Below are positions 8,076 to 18,203 of a stretch of 38,786 bases of DNA, in pieces. The notes under the pieces are model-generated. The model saw only the letters and a list, made by a program, of their open reading frames with translations, searched no databases and was not told where the DNA came from. Within the stretch, counting starts at the first letter, position 1. Each line of letters starts with the position of its first letter. This DNA is from a virus. The translations under genes were made by a program, and so were the position numbers. The stretch is from positions 4,316 to 43,101 of the IMG/VR virus record IMGVR_UViG_3300029787_000098, one strand, 5' to 3'.

Positions 8076-10747
8076 TAACTTAGACCTCCATTTACTGAGA
8101 TATTCCAACCATTTTGAACCAAGATAAGAGCCTTTTCTTTTACTTCATCAGATGGAGTTTCATTGACACCAACACTATTTTTATTACCTCTTAAATTAAC
8201 AGTCACTCCACCACGTTTTATCGCATTCCAATTATCATATAAATCTAACAATATATTATCTTGAGTGGTTTGATTCAAATTATTATTTGATAAATCAAAA
8301 TATCTAATCCTATATAGAGATCTAAATGAACCCACTTTATATGCTGATAGTTGATTATTATATAAAGTCAAGTACCTCAAGTTAGTGCAGGTGGTAAAGT
8401 CTGGAATCTCACCTTTTATTTGATTATTATGTGCATAATAATACCACAAATTAGGAAGATTATTTGGTTCTCCAATTCCTGTAAAACTATTATTTTGAAG
8501 AAATAGATAACGAAGATTAGATAAATTAGTAAAAGCAGGTATCGTACCAGTAAAATTATTTCTTGTGATATTTACATAATGAATATTTTGATTGTTTCCA
8601 AAATTAGGAAGTGAACCTGAAAAAGCATTTTGTTGTACCCAAATATGATGTAGTAACGGATTTGAACTAAAATCAGGTAAATCTCCATTTACTCTACCAT
8701 ATGAACGGAACCAAAAATAACCCAAATTTGGATTTTGTTTAAATGCATCAACATTTATTGGTTTTGCCAATAAATTAGGTGAATCAATGTAAATATTTTC
8801 TATACTTGGAGAATTGAAAAAAGTACCACTTGTAATTACATGAGTTTGTGATCCGTCTGCAATTCCTGGTGCACCACCTTTGATGCCCGTATATCTTAAA
8901 TCTAATGTTTTTAAATTTATATTTGAAAAATTATATGGAAAATTTATTGATCCCAAGCCAGTTGCGTAAAATGATAAACTTTCCAAAGAACTACAATTTT
9001 CAAATCTGTATGAAGTTCCACTTACAAGAGGATTTGAACCTCCACCATATGAATAAGTTTGATTATAAGTTTTTAATGATGGAGAATTTTGCATATTAGC
9101 AATTCCCAAACCAGTAGAACTATAATTGATTGTGACTAATTTATCTTTACTTGCTAAATCAAAATTACCAGAACTTTTCGCATCAGTTAAGTAATAATTA
9201 CCAGAAACGCTCAAGGTAATCAAGTTAGGTGCTTTTTTGAATGAATATGATCCATTTGAAAGTGATTCCGTAGAAACAGATAATGAACCATCTGAGGAAT
9301 TAGTTTTTGCTATCTGAACATTACCAGAAGTAACTTCATTTAAATCTACACTTCTAAAATCATTACTTGTAATATTATAAGATGTAACATCTTCAGGCAT
9401 ATCAGGACAAAAAGAGTCTCCACCCGAATTATTTGTTAACCCACTATCAGGTTTATCATCAGGATGAAAATATGCTCCACCACCTCTACCTAAATTTAAA
9501 GAAGTTAAATTTGGTAAGTTTACTGATATTAAATGTCTTTCAATTGAACCATAAAATGTTCCTTCCATATTCAATGTTCTCAAAGTATTACTAGGAGTTT
9601 TTATTTTATCCATAATGAGATTATTGAACTTTCTTTCAAATTCATTATCACTTAAATAGAAAGGATTTCTCATTAATGAAAGTGTATTTATTTCTGGTGC
9701 AACAAAAGATACATTAGGAAATAATTTAAGTTTATTATATGCGAAATCTAATCTAGTGCAATTTTCTAATCTTGTTGCTGGCAATTCTCTTATATTTGCT
9801 GATCTTATTTCAACTTGTGTAATGTATTTTGGATTATAATAAAATTTTATAAATCTCTCTCTTGAAACTGGTGATCTAAAGCGTATACTTGATTCTCCTG
9901 TTCCTCTGTTTGCAAAATTTGAATATCTACTTGCATTACCAGTTTCAACTATTTTCCAACTAGCTGGAATTGAACCACCCTGTGTATAATTTATATTAAC
10001 TTTGGCATTTAAATTTCTAAAAAATCCCTTGAAAGTTAAAGGTATACCTTTCATTGCATACAAGTATACAGTCTGTCCATTAAGGTTGCATTTAATTTTA
10101 GAAGTGGGAACCTCTGATTGAAATTCCTTTACTTCTGGAACTAAAGTTGTTTGTAATCTTGGTTGACCAAATGGCCCTACAAATCCAGATTGTGGTAAAG
10201 TGTTACTACTATCATTTCCTAATGCTTGAGTCGCAGTTGATTGCTGCCCAAATTGTAATTGACCACCTGATACAATACTGACTCTTGCACCATAAGATAT
10301 CCTTGATTTTTTTTGTGTATCTAAATTTTGATTATTTGCTCTTGGATCTGAAGAACTCCATGCACTTACTCTTGATGTTGATATGTCTGCCAACTTACCA
10401 GGATTAGTTCCATCCAAAAAACGATAGCGAATCGCACTACCACTTAAAGATCCGTTAATATCTAAGTTACCAAATAATGTTTGATCTGTTCCTGCACGAT
10501 CAGTCAGTAAACTATTAAAAATACTTGCTTCACCTGAAAATCTTGTTAGAGTTTTATAAATTGGGGTTCTTAAACGAGAAAAACTAAACCAATCATAACG
10601 ACTCATTCCTTCATTACCAGATCCTTTAATTATCTCCAAGTCTAGAGGATTAAGTCCAAGATTTATAAGTGCAGTATTTTTGTTTCTTACATCAGATAAT
10701 TCACTTTTAATATTCAGACCAAATATTTTAGGGTTCGTAAGTGCCAT
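8075..10747 (-). CDS. Tail protein with leucine-rich repeats (LRR)
   Basis: This 890-residue protein begins MALTNPKIFGLNIKSELSDV and continues with NPLDLEIIKGS and RYDWFSFSRLRTPIYKTL, an anchor type I know from marine T4-like virion proteins. From about residue 315 onwards it shows leucine-rich repeats, clearest at 687-845, where units such as FTGTIPAFTNLSNLRYLFLQN and IKGEIPDFTTCTNLRYLTLYN follow each other. The GxIP signature is that of the plant-receptor LRR class. The LRR part is presumably a solenoid exposed for ligand binding, and the N-terminal part the virion anchor (inference). Its start overlaps the upstream stop (TAATG) and AAGGAG lies within the last codons of the upstream gene, so translation is coupled. 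Confidence 0.8.
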   Translation of the reverse strand: MALTNPKIFGLNIKSELSDVRNKNTALINLGLNPLDLEIIKGSGNEGMSRYDWFSFSRLRTPIYKTLTRFSGEASIFNSLLTDRAGTDQTLFGNLDINGSLSGSAIRYRFLDGTNPGKLADISTSRVSAWSSSDPRANNQNLDTQKKSRISYGARVSIVSGGQLQFGQQSTATQALGNDSSNTLPQSGFVGPFGQPRLQTTLVPEVKEFQSEVPTSKIKCNLNGQTVYLYAMKGIPLTFKGFFRNLNAKVNINYTQGGSIPASWKIVETGNASRYSNFANRGTGESSIRFRSPVSRERFIKFYYNPKYITQVEIRSANIRELPATRLENCTRLDFAYNKLKLFPNVSFVAPEINTLSLMRNPFYLSDNEFERKFNNLIMDKIKTPSNTLRTLNMEGTFYGSIERHLISVNLPNLTSLNLGRGGGAYFHPDDKPDSGLTNNSGGDSFCPDMPEDVTSYNITSNDFRSVDLNEVTSGNVQIAKTNSSDGSLSVSTESLSNGSYSFKKAPNLITLSVSGNYYLTDAKSSGNFDLASKDKLVTINYSSTGLGIANMQNSPSLKTYNQTYSYGGGSNPLVSGTSYRFENCSSLESLSFYATGLGSINFPYNFSNINLKTLDLRYTGIKGGAPGIADGSQTHVITSGTFFNSPSIENIYIDSPNLLAKPINVDAFKQNPNLGYFWFRSYGRVNGDLPDFSSNPLLHHIWVQQNAFSGSLPNFGNNQNIHYVNITRNNFTGTIPAFTNLSNLRYLFLQNNSFTGIGEPNNLPNLWYYYAHNNQIKGEIPDFTTCTNLRYLTLYNNQLSAYKVGSFRSLYRIRYFDLSNNNLNQTTQDNILLDLYDNWNAIKRGGVTVNLRGNKNSVGVNETPSDEVKEKALILVQNGWNISVNGGLS

Positions 10748-13700
10748 TATTGCTCCTTGTAATTAAGAGTTAATTGTATGTTTCCAGTATCTCCACTAGA
10801 ACCATCAAGTTTTTTAGCAGTCAAAAATGTAGCTTCCAAATTTAAATTATCTGGAGTGATAACATTACGATCAACTCCAAATATTTTAGTCATATCAATT
10901 TCTTTTGTTTGATTTGCACCAATAAAAAAGATATCTTTTGTTATAGTGCTACTTTCTCTCAACTTTTGTTGATTTTGTACATCAACCTCTGAAGAGGATA
11001 ATCTTTTTACTGAAATAAAGTTGGTTGGTGGTAATCCAGTGGTATCAGCATTACCAGAGGCGTTATCTATTGCACCTACAGATCCATTTGTCACTGCTAG
11101 TACAGGAGATACAGTTGTCTGAGTTTCTCCAATAGTTTCTTTAACTGAAATATTATTTATTTTTGAATTATCTTTTAATTTTCCAACCAAATATAATGGG
11201 AAAACTGAATATTTAAATAACTTAGATTTAATTCCACCTATAGCATTAGAAGTCAATGTTACTGGTCTTCCAATCACTGTTATGTTATTAGGATCAGATG
11301 TGCCAAGATCACCACTTATTTTAATATATGAAAATACATTTCCAGAACCACTATCTTGAAATGTTATTGGTTCTCTACTATTGACTACAGTTCCATTTGG
11401 TTTTGAAGTTAATTCAAATGTAATAGGTGTTACTACATTATTTGTTGCGTCACTTGGATCACGATAAACAACTTGACCACCTACCCAATCAGTGATAGTA
11501 GATGAAAATGTTCCTTCAACTTTTAAGTAGTATCCTTCACTATTATCTGTTGCTCCTGTCTCTGGATTTTGTTGATATATTTGAACAGTGTTTGATGGAC
11601 TTATCGGAGTGGGAACTGCAACCTCAAAAGTTGCCAAGGAACATCTTCCACCACCAGGATTTGCTACTGATGGAATTCTAGAGTCAATACCCATTCTAAC
11701 TTGAGGACTTCGAGCAGACCAAGATTCACCAGTTTCAAATCCATCCTCATTCATTCCAGCCCAAGCGTTTGTGTGCTCACCAAATAAAATTTCTTTGTTT
11801 GGTAAGATACTTGTTGTCATTCCAGCAGATGCAGGTGAGGGAGATCCACCATTATTACCTACACCTTGATATTGTGTCCAAGGTAAATCTTGAGCATCCC
11901 ATCCAGTTAAAACATTTCCAGCAACTGTTGGTTTTTTATCAGTTAATCCAATCATAAAATCTGCAAAGTGAGTGTTACTCTTGTATGATGAAATTCCGTC
12001 TTGATTATTTGGATTTATAAATTGTACTTCAACTTTAGATCCATTTATCGGATAACTTGATGCAAAATGAACATCATAATTACTCAAACGAATTTCGTGT
12101 GGATAAGTTCCTAATCCAATTGCAGAAACTGAACTTCCACCAACACCTGTAAGGGGATTAATAAGACCATAATCTATTACTGCGTTAACTCCACCAATTT
12201 CTCTTGAACCATAATTAGGATATGCATCTAATCCTGGCCCCCATCCGTATACCTTTGCTGACTCATATCTTGTTGGCCCTCCATAAGTAGTTCCTGTTAG
12301 TGGAGTATCGACAGCAGTAATATATGCATTGAAAAGAGATGGTGCGATTACTTTCGTTCCAATATCATTTTCGGTAAAATATACATCACTTCCAATACCA
12401 GTAATTTGATTTCCAGAATCAAATTTTATCCTCATATTTCTACCAGTCACAGTTGTTCCTACACCAGGAGTAAATACGTGACCGAAACCAGGACAAGCCT
12501 TACAAGTTTTGACCTTTACTTCTGCTAGAGAATCAGATGACATACTCATTTTTGTTGGTAGTATTAACTTTCTATTTGCTATTTCTACACCAGTGCTATT
12601 CACTATCACATCTTTTGGTTTAATACCTATCAATGCTGCTTCTGATGTCCTATTAATTTGTTTTGGTTGCAATCCAGTTGTTGTTGAAAACTGCTCGCTT
12701 GTCCCTTCATCTCCACCATCAATATAATATGATGCACCGTATTTGTAGACATACTGTGGTGTTCTGATATTTGCTGTATCTCGAACATTAACAGAGTATT
12801 TAAATCTAAAATATGAATCTTGTAAACATGGTTGTCCTAATTGGTTTTCAATAACAAGAGTATGGACTACTATCCATCTTGCTTCACCAGCACCTGAAGG
12901 GATATATGCATAGAATCTCGCACCAATTGCACCATACCAACCAAACTCAATCTTCCACATCGTAACTTTTTCTGGTCTAATTGTGTAACCAGATGGCCCG
13001 TTTCCATTTAAAGGATCACCATTGAATTTATCTCTTGGTATTTCTACAGTCCAATATGTTTTATTATCGAATGGATCACCACTTCCTATCTGTGGTTGAA
13101 CTGTATTATAACTTGTACCATTAATACTAACAGATAATGTAGTAGATGGATCTAATCCATTTCTGACAAGAACACTATTAGATAATGGAATCGTGCTTCT
13201 ACGAATAATTGATAACTGACCTGCATAGATCTTAAACATATATTGATCAGTTTTATTTGCAACTCCCCACTCATTAAACATACCAGGAACTGGTTCTGTA
13301 GATGCTCTAGATCCAAAAGTAAATCCACTTATTCGACCTGGTTGATATCTAAAAACTCTTCTTGATTGTATTGTACTAACCCTACGCAAACCAGTTGAGT
13401 ATCCTGGCCTTGTATTACCAGAATTAAATCTACTTCTTAATACTTCACCAGTTCCAATAGTACTGCTCGATAATCTTTCGGTTAAATTTGCAAAAGTTAA
13501 AAACTCTCCCGTAACTGGATCTTTTAAATTAGTTCCTCTCGCAATATCTCTGTAAGTATCAGTCCAAGTATCTATTTTTGCAAAAGCATAATCAAAATTA
13601 TCTTGACCTGGTAATTTTTTATATGAAACTTCAACTGCACTTCCAGATCCATCTGGTTCTACATCATCAGGATCTAAAAATCTACTTATCCAATCGGAGG

Positions 13701-14802
13701 AATAACCTGAAAGTTTTTGACTGAAAAGTTTATGTAAATCATTTCCATATCTAACAAAATTTAAATACTGTAAATATAAATCTGCGTTATAAAGTCCAAC
13801 TTTTGCAAATTTTGGCCCAAAAGGATAAGAATGTGAAGGAGGAAATGATTCAACTGTAATCGCAGACTCTTTAGTTATCTCATTTATTTTTGTTAAAAAA
13901 CGATTACCATATATTCTATTAATTCTACTATCCCAACTACCAAAACTGGATCCATCAGAATAACTAAAAGTCTCCCATTCATCAGAGTTTAATCCATACG
14001 ATGATACGTTTGAAAATAAACTTAATTGTGTTTCTGCACGATCAATACCAAGTAATGTTGTGCTAACTTCACTTGTCTCTCTGAATATCTCTGCTACCTT
14101 TAAAACATTATCTACATTAGTTACAACTGCCTGTTGATAATCCATGAATTCAACTCTTTCACTCGTTGATCCACCAGAGACAACTACGTTATTCGATAGA
14201 GTGATTCTATCGTAATCTTTCTGAGAAACAATCGTACCATCAGGAATACCACCACCTATTACTTTATCTCCAATATCAACATTAACTATACTCGACAACT
14301 TATCTTCATCAAAATATATGTGATTATAATCTCCTCCCTGATTACTAATAGTTCTTACTTCAACTGCATTAGGAAAATTAGCTAAGGTAACTATTCCTGC
14401 ATTAACTTGTAATATATTAACTACATTTGGTGTTGTTGTTCCAATTCCTACTATGCCTCCATTAGTTTGATCTATGAATAATGCAGTTTGTCCAAGACCA
14501 GTTTTAGTAACTATTACATCAGCATCAAAATTAACACCGTAAGTACCAGTTTCAATTCCAACTGTTCTAATTAATGTTCTAGTTTGAGATTCTTTTGCTT
14601 GTGAGGGAAATACAATCGACGTTGATCTTTCTGCTGTGGTATCAGCAAGAAAATACTGATCAACTTCAGTTATTAGAGGGTTTCCAAATTCATCAGTTAG
14701 TATCTCACCATTCGCAATATTATAGAGGGGTTTCTCGTCTGATGGTACTACGGATACTGGGCGTTTATCGTGCCCAATCTTAACATCCTTTCCTCCATTC
14801 AT
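10747..14802 (-). CDS. Large virion structural protein, paralogue of the 14806-18201 gene
   Basis: This 1351-residue protein shares three ordered blocks with the adjacent 1131-residue protein. They are SEVSTTLLGIDRAETQLSLF near residue 244, FRYQPGRISGFTFG near 484, and KIEFGWYGAIGARFYAYIP plus GAGEARW near 614-640, followed by KYGASYYIDGGDEGT near 685. It carries about 190 extra N-terminal residues with DQYFLADTT and VGIGTTTPN strands. A CKACPGFGH motif may bind metal or form a disulphide. Both proteins end in -EQ. I do not recognise a T4 gene number. Size and position suggest a peripheral baseplate or appendage protein. The ATG follows the previous stop by 3 nt, with GGGAGGAA upstream. Confidence 0.75.
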   Translation of the reverse strand: MNGGKDVKIGHDKRPVSVVPSDEKPLYNIANGEILTDEFGNPLITEVDQYFLADTTAERSTSIVFPSQAKESQTRTLIRTVGIETGTYGVNFDADVIVTKTGLGQTALFIDQTNGGIVGIGTTTPNVVNILQVNAGIVTLANFPNAVEVRTISNQGGDYNHIYFDEDKLSSIVNVDIGDKVIGGGIPDGTIVSQKDYDRITLSNNVVVSGGSTSERVEFMDYQQAVVTNVDNVLKVAEIFRETSEVSTTLLGIDRAETQLSLFSNVSSYGLNSDEWETFSYSDGSSFGSWDSRINRIYGNRFLTKINEITKESAITVESFPPSHSYPFGPKFAKVGLYNADLYLQYLNFVRYGNDLHKLFSQKLSGYSSDWISRFLDPDDVEPDGSGSAVEVSYKKLPGQDNFDYAFAKIDTWTDTYRDIARGTNLKDPVTGEFLTFANLTERLSSSTIGTGEVLRSRFNSGNTRPGYSTGLRRVSTIQSRRVFRYQPGRISGFTFGSRASTEPVPGMFNEWGVANKTDQYMFKIYAGQLSIIRRSTIPLSNSVLVRNGLDPSTTLSVSINGTSYNTVQPQIGSGDPFDNKTYWTVEIPRDKFNGDPLNGNGPSGYTIRPEKVTMWKIEFGWYGAIGARFYAYIPSGAGEARWIVVHTLVIENQLGQPCLQDSYFRFKYSVNVRDTANIRTPQYVYKYGASYYIDGGDEGTSEQFSTTTGLQPKQINRTSEAALIGIKPKDVIVNSTGVEIANRKLILPTKMSMSSDSLAEVKVKTCKACPGFGHVFTPGVGTTVTGRNMRIKFDSGNQITGIGSDVYFTENDIGTKVIAPSLFNAYITAVDTPLTGTTYGGPTRYESAKVYGWGPGLDAYPNYGSREIGGVNAVIDYGLINPLTGVGGSSVSAIGLGTYPHEIRLSNYDVHFASSYPINGSKVEVQFINPNNQDGISSYKSNTHFADFMIGLTDKKPTVAGNVLTGWDAQDLPWTQYQGVGNNGGSPSPASAGMTTSILPNKEILFGEHTNAWAGMNEDGFETGESWSARSPQVRMGIDSRIPSVANPGGGRCSLATFEVAVPTPISPSNTVQIYQQNPETGATDNSEGYYLKVEGTFSSTITDWVGGQVVYRDPSDATNNVVTPITFELTSKPNGTVVNSREPITFQDSGSGNVFSYIKISGDLGTSDPNNITVIGRPVTLTSNAIGGIKSKLFKYSVFPLYLVGKLKDNSKINNISVKETIGETQTTVSPVLAVTNGSVGAIDNASGNADTTGLPPTNFISVKRLSSSEVDVQNQQKLRESSTITKDIFFIGANQTKEIDMTKIFGVDRNVITPDNLNLEATFLTAKKLDGSSGDTGNIQLTLNYKEQ

Positions 14803-14805
14803 GGA

Positions 14806-17800
14806 TCACTGTTCCTCCCAAGTGATACTTGCGTTAGTAGTTGCTATGGGTGTTCCAGAATTATATAATCCTTCTGAAGATCCTACAACAAATAAACTCT
14901 CCACCACATTTGTAAGTGGGAATGATAGATACTCTTTATTATAATCAAAGTATGATGATAAGTCAAACTCTTCACCAGATGCAGGTACAAACAAACTTGC
15001 AACTACTGTTCCCGTTTTTGGAATTGGTGCTCTTACTTGAGGACTTATTTTGATTGATGATAATGTATCTAATGTAAATTCACTTACTGATGATGTTGTC
15101 CCTAACCCTTTTGGATTAGATTGCTCTTCATATAAGAAAGTAGAATTTTTTATTAATTCAATGTCATCACTTGTTGAATCTTCTGCTCTGAAATAATAAC
15201 CTGCTGTCCCAGTGGTTGCTGATCTTCTCTCAAGATATCCAAATATTGTAATTATCTTATTAGCTGGATCATTTTTAAACTTACCTCTGAAATATCCGTA
15301 AACTCCAGTGCCTTCACTTAGGTATGAGTTATTTGAAACAGTGATTAAGGATGATTTTCCTCTCTTTCCAATATCTTTATCTACAGACTCATTCAAACTT
15401 AGAGAACCGTTAATAGTAGAGGTTGTCTGGAATATAGGTGACTTAAGTAAATCAACTTTTATCATTGCAGTTGATCCAGTAGAAAGTCGAGTTGGATAAA
15501 CCTGAGTTCGGTTTCTTACATCTTGACCCAAACTGCTTGTGATAAAATCTCTACACTTCAAACCAACTAGAGGAGTTGGACGATTTGCTATGATTGTTAC
15601 TGTTCCACTTGGAACTGCAGCAAGAGGACTATTAAGGAAAAGATTACTTCCATTAACATATGAGATTTCAATATTCTGATCTAAGTCATTTCCAGTAATC
15701 ACCTTTGAACCAACATAGAATGAAGTTCCACTAATACCTGCACTTCCTCCAGCTATAATGTAAGGTTCAGTAGCAGTAGAGTTAGAGAAGTTAACTTGTG
15801 TTGCTGCTGTTCCAACATTAACAATTCTCTTTGATCCAAACACTTCAATTCCAGTTGGTGTTCCGTGACTGAATAATTTTACAGTTCCTCTGTCACCACC
15901 ATCAATGTAGTATGAAGCACCATACTTAACAATATGTTGAGAAGCAGATCCATAACCAAATCCACCAATTCTATTCGCAGTTTCATTATGTGTATCAGTT
16001 GAATATCCAAATTTAGTATTAGCTAAAGCACTAGAGTTACCATTCCCTGAACCACCACCATATACCATATATGTAATTGGTAGAGTTGCATTACCTAGAG
16101 ATGATCCCTTTAATTGGTTAGATGCTCTTAAATGATGAACACGTACCCATCTTGCTTCACCTGCACCAACAGGAACATAAGCAAGGAATAGAGCACCAAC
16201 AGCACCATACCAAGAGAATTCAATCTTGTACATAGTAACTTTATCAAACTCAAGATTCCATATACTTGTATCTGTTTGAAGAGTATTTGTTGCTGAATCT
16301 ATAACATTTGATCCTGCACGATTGTTTGCTGTTACATCACTGTATAGTAAGTTATCAGTTAAATTATCTAAACGATCACCACTAAATCTAGATCTTGGAA
16401 CACGATATTCATATACGTTCCAGAAATCTTTCTTGACATTTTGATTTATCCAATGTTTATAGAAATCATTGACAAGACTAATTTGTGCTTCAAGAGTAGC
16501 AGTAGCAGTTGTTGCTAGAGTAGTATCAATATACCCTTCTGGATTTAATCCATCCTTATCAAAGTACTTATAAGGGAACATTCCAGATCTCTTCGTAGAA
16601 CCGTAGATATTTGTATTTGGTATTACATTATTAGCAACTGGTCTCACAAATGGAACTGGAGTTGTGACTGAATGTCCTGCTTCTGTACTATTAGTTACAG
16701 CAACTGCCTTACTATGATCCGTAAACGCAGGTCTATAGTTAGATGTAATTGCTTCACTTATTTGTTTCAGAGATACAGTTGTAATTCCAGTTGAATATGC
16801 ATACTCAATACTGTTTACCTTATAAATTCTTCCATCTACCAATCCAGATAAGGCACTACCATTGCTTCCTTTACTGTATGAAACATATTGACTTGTGCTT
16901 AAACCAAGAACCACACCACCAGAATGATAGAAAGTTTCAACAGTCGATACACCAACATTAACAGTGAATGAAGTTGTAGTTCCTACTTGTAGAATGTTGT
17001 ATCCGAAAGTTCTGTCTGGATATTTCTTCAGACCATTTCCCTGAATTGTTGACTGTTTATTTCCTGAAGCGTCTATGAAACTAAACTCACAAGTCATTCC
17101 AATTCCACTTAAGTGGACGTACTTACCAACAGAATAATTATGAGCATTGTGACAAGTAACTGTCATCAAACCTGTATCAATATCATATACTGTGTTTGAA
17201 ATACTTACACCCATTCCAGTATTTGATGCGAATGTCAAAGCACCATCTACTGTTGACGTAATACCAACTGTTACTTCGTCTTGAAGTAATGATGGATCAT
17301 ACATTGCAGCATGAGTCATCATTAGATTATCACGATAGATAACCATACTTCCAAGACCAACGTTTTCAAATCCTACAGGAGTTGAATCGTGTCCAGCTGG
17401 ATAACTAGTTCCACCAAAACCAGCCGCTTTACCTGATTTATCATCAGGACTTTCATTTCCTCTTGGTGCTAATACATCTTCAGGATTAGTTGCACCAAAG
17501 TCTGATGTCTGACCACTTGTTGAAAAAGTTACTGGATTATTGAATAGAAGTGATTGGGTTCTTCTTACTACACAGAAATTATCTCCTTGTCCGTTATTTC
17601 TTGTCTCCCAATAATATCCATCAAAGTTATCAAATATTCCATACTTACGAACAGCTGGATTAAATATTGAACTACCGATATCCTCTGTATCAACTGCTCC
17701 ACTTGTATCAGTTGTTGAAGGATTCATTACCGTGGTTTTTACACCAAATGTAGCAGCAGAAACACGACCTGGTTGGTATCTAAAAAATCTTTTTGAAGTG

Positions 17801-18201
17801 AGAACTGCAGTTTTATCTACAGGTGCTTCTAAAAGAGCACCAGCTTCTGCAGGTATGTGAGTCAAACCATGACCCATATTTGCATTAATACCACCGTAAT
17901 ATCCAGATACAGCAACTTCATTGAAAACTTCTGGTTCAGCTGCCCATTCTGTTGGGTTTACGTCATATGTGTTTACGTCTGCAAATATACCCAGTGCAAC
18001 TTCTGATCTTGGAATTCCTAAAAGTGAAAGTGCAACCTCAGATGCAACTTTATTTTGTTCTGCAACAGGAATTGTTGACTGATCACTTGCAATAACAACG
18101 GGAACAGATTTTTCAGATTTTTGTTGACCAGGAGGGACTGGAGCAGTCCTTCCTACAACAACCACAGAGGCATTATTATTAACATTAGTGTTATCAGGCA
18201 T
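14806..18201 (-). CDS. Large virion structural protein, paralogue of the 10747-14802 gene
   Basis: This 1131-residue protein opens with a Pro/Val-rich segment (VPPGQQKSEKSVPVVIASDQ). It then shows the same block order as its neighbour: SEVALSLLGIPRSEVALGIF near residue 53, FRYQPGRVSAATFG near 135, KIEFSWYGAVGALFLAYVP with GAGEARW near 656-685, and KYGASYYIDGGDRGT near 757. Near 340 it has a beta module (TCHNAHNYSVGKYVHLSGIG) like those in the giant protein upstream. The C-terminal region (VFPTRLSTG-like strands, SIKISPQVRAPIPKTG) is probably a further beta domain. The function is not assigned. A tandem duplication of an ancestral tail gene is the simplest reading. The start lies 2 nt after the preceding stop, with CGGAG as a possible ribosome site. 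Confidence 0.75.
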   Translation of the reverse strand: MPDNTNVNNNASVVVVGRTAPVPPGQQKSEKSVPVVIASDQSTIPVAEQNKVASEVALSLLGIPRSEVALGIFADVNTYDVNPTEWAAEPEVFNEVAVSGYYGGINANMGHGLTHIPAEAGALLEAPVDKTAVLTSKRFFRYQPGRVSAATFGVKTTVMNPSTTDTSGAVDTEDIGSSIFNPAVRKYGIFDNFDGYYWETRNNGQGDNFCVVRRTQSLLFNNPVTFSTSGQTSDFGATNPEDVLAPRGNESPDDKSGKAAGFGGTSYPAGHDSTPVGFENVGLGSMVIYRDNLMMTHAAMYDPSLLQDEVTVGITSTVDGALTFASNTGMGVSISNTVYDIDTGLMTVTCHNAHNYSVGKYVHLSGIGMTCEFSFIDASGNKQSTIQGNGLKKYPDRTFGYNILQVGTTTSFTVNVGVSTVETFYHSGGVVLGLSTSQYVSYSKGSNGSALSGLVDGRIYKVNSIEYAYSTGITTVSLKQISEAITSNYRPAFTDHSKAVAVTNSTEAGHSVTTPVPFVRPVANNVIPNTNIYGSTKRSGMFPYKYFDKDGLNPEGYIDTTLATTATATLEAQISLVNDFYKHWINQNVKKDFWNVYEYRVPRSRFSGDRLDNLTDNLLYSDVTANNRAGSNVIDSATNTLQTDTSIWNLEFDKVTMYKIEFSWYGAVGALFLAYVPVGAGEARWVRVHHLRASNQLKGSSLGNATLPITYMVYGGGSGNGNSSALANTKFGYSTDTHNETANRIGGFGYGSASQHIVKYGASYYIDGGDRGTVKLFSHGTPTGIEVFGSKRIVNVGTAATQVNFSNSTATEPYIIAGGSAGISGTSFYVGSKVITGNDLDQNIEISYVNGSNLFLNSPLAAVPSGTVTIIANRPTPLVGLKCRDFITSSLGQDVRNRTQVYPTRLSTGSTAMIKVDLLKSPIFQTTSTINGSLSLNESVDKDIGKRGKSSLITVSNNSYLSEGTGVYGYFRGKFKNDPANKIITIFGYLERRSATTGTAGYYFRAEDSTSDDIELIKNSTFLYEEQSNPKGLGTTSSVSEFTLDTLSSIKISPQVRAPIPKTGTVVASLFVPASGEEFDLSSYFDYNKEYLSFPLTNVVESLFVVGSSEGLYNSGTPIATTNASITWEEQ

Positions 18202-18203
18202 TT

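Noticed and set aside
8076-8108. Upstream ATG (8108) for the 420-residue gene
   Set aside because: It would overlap the LRR gene by 34 nt and add MEYLSKWRSKL, which is absent from the shared RRDxNL-type N-terminus; the ATG at 8075 has GGAGG and a TAATG overlap.
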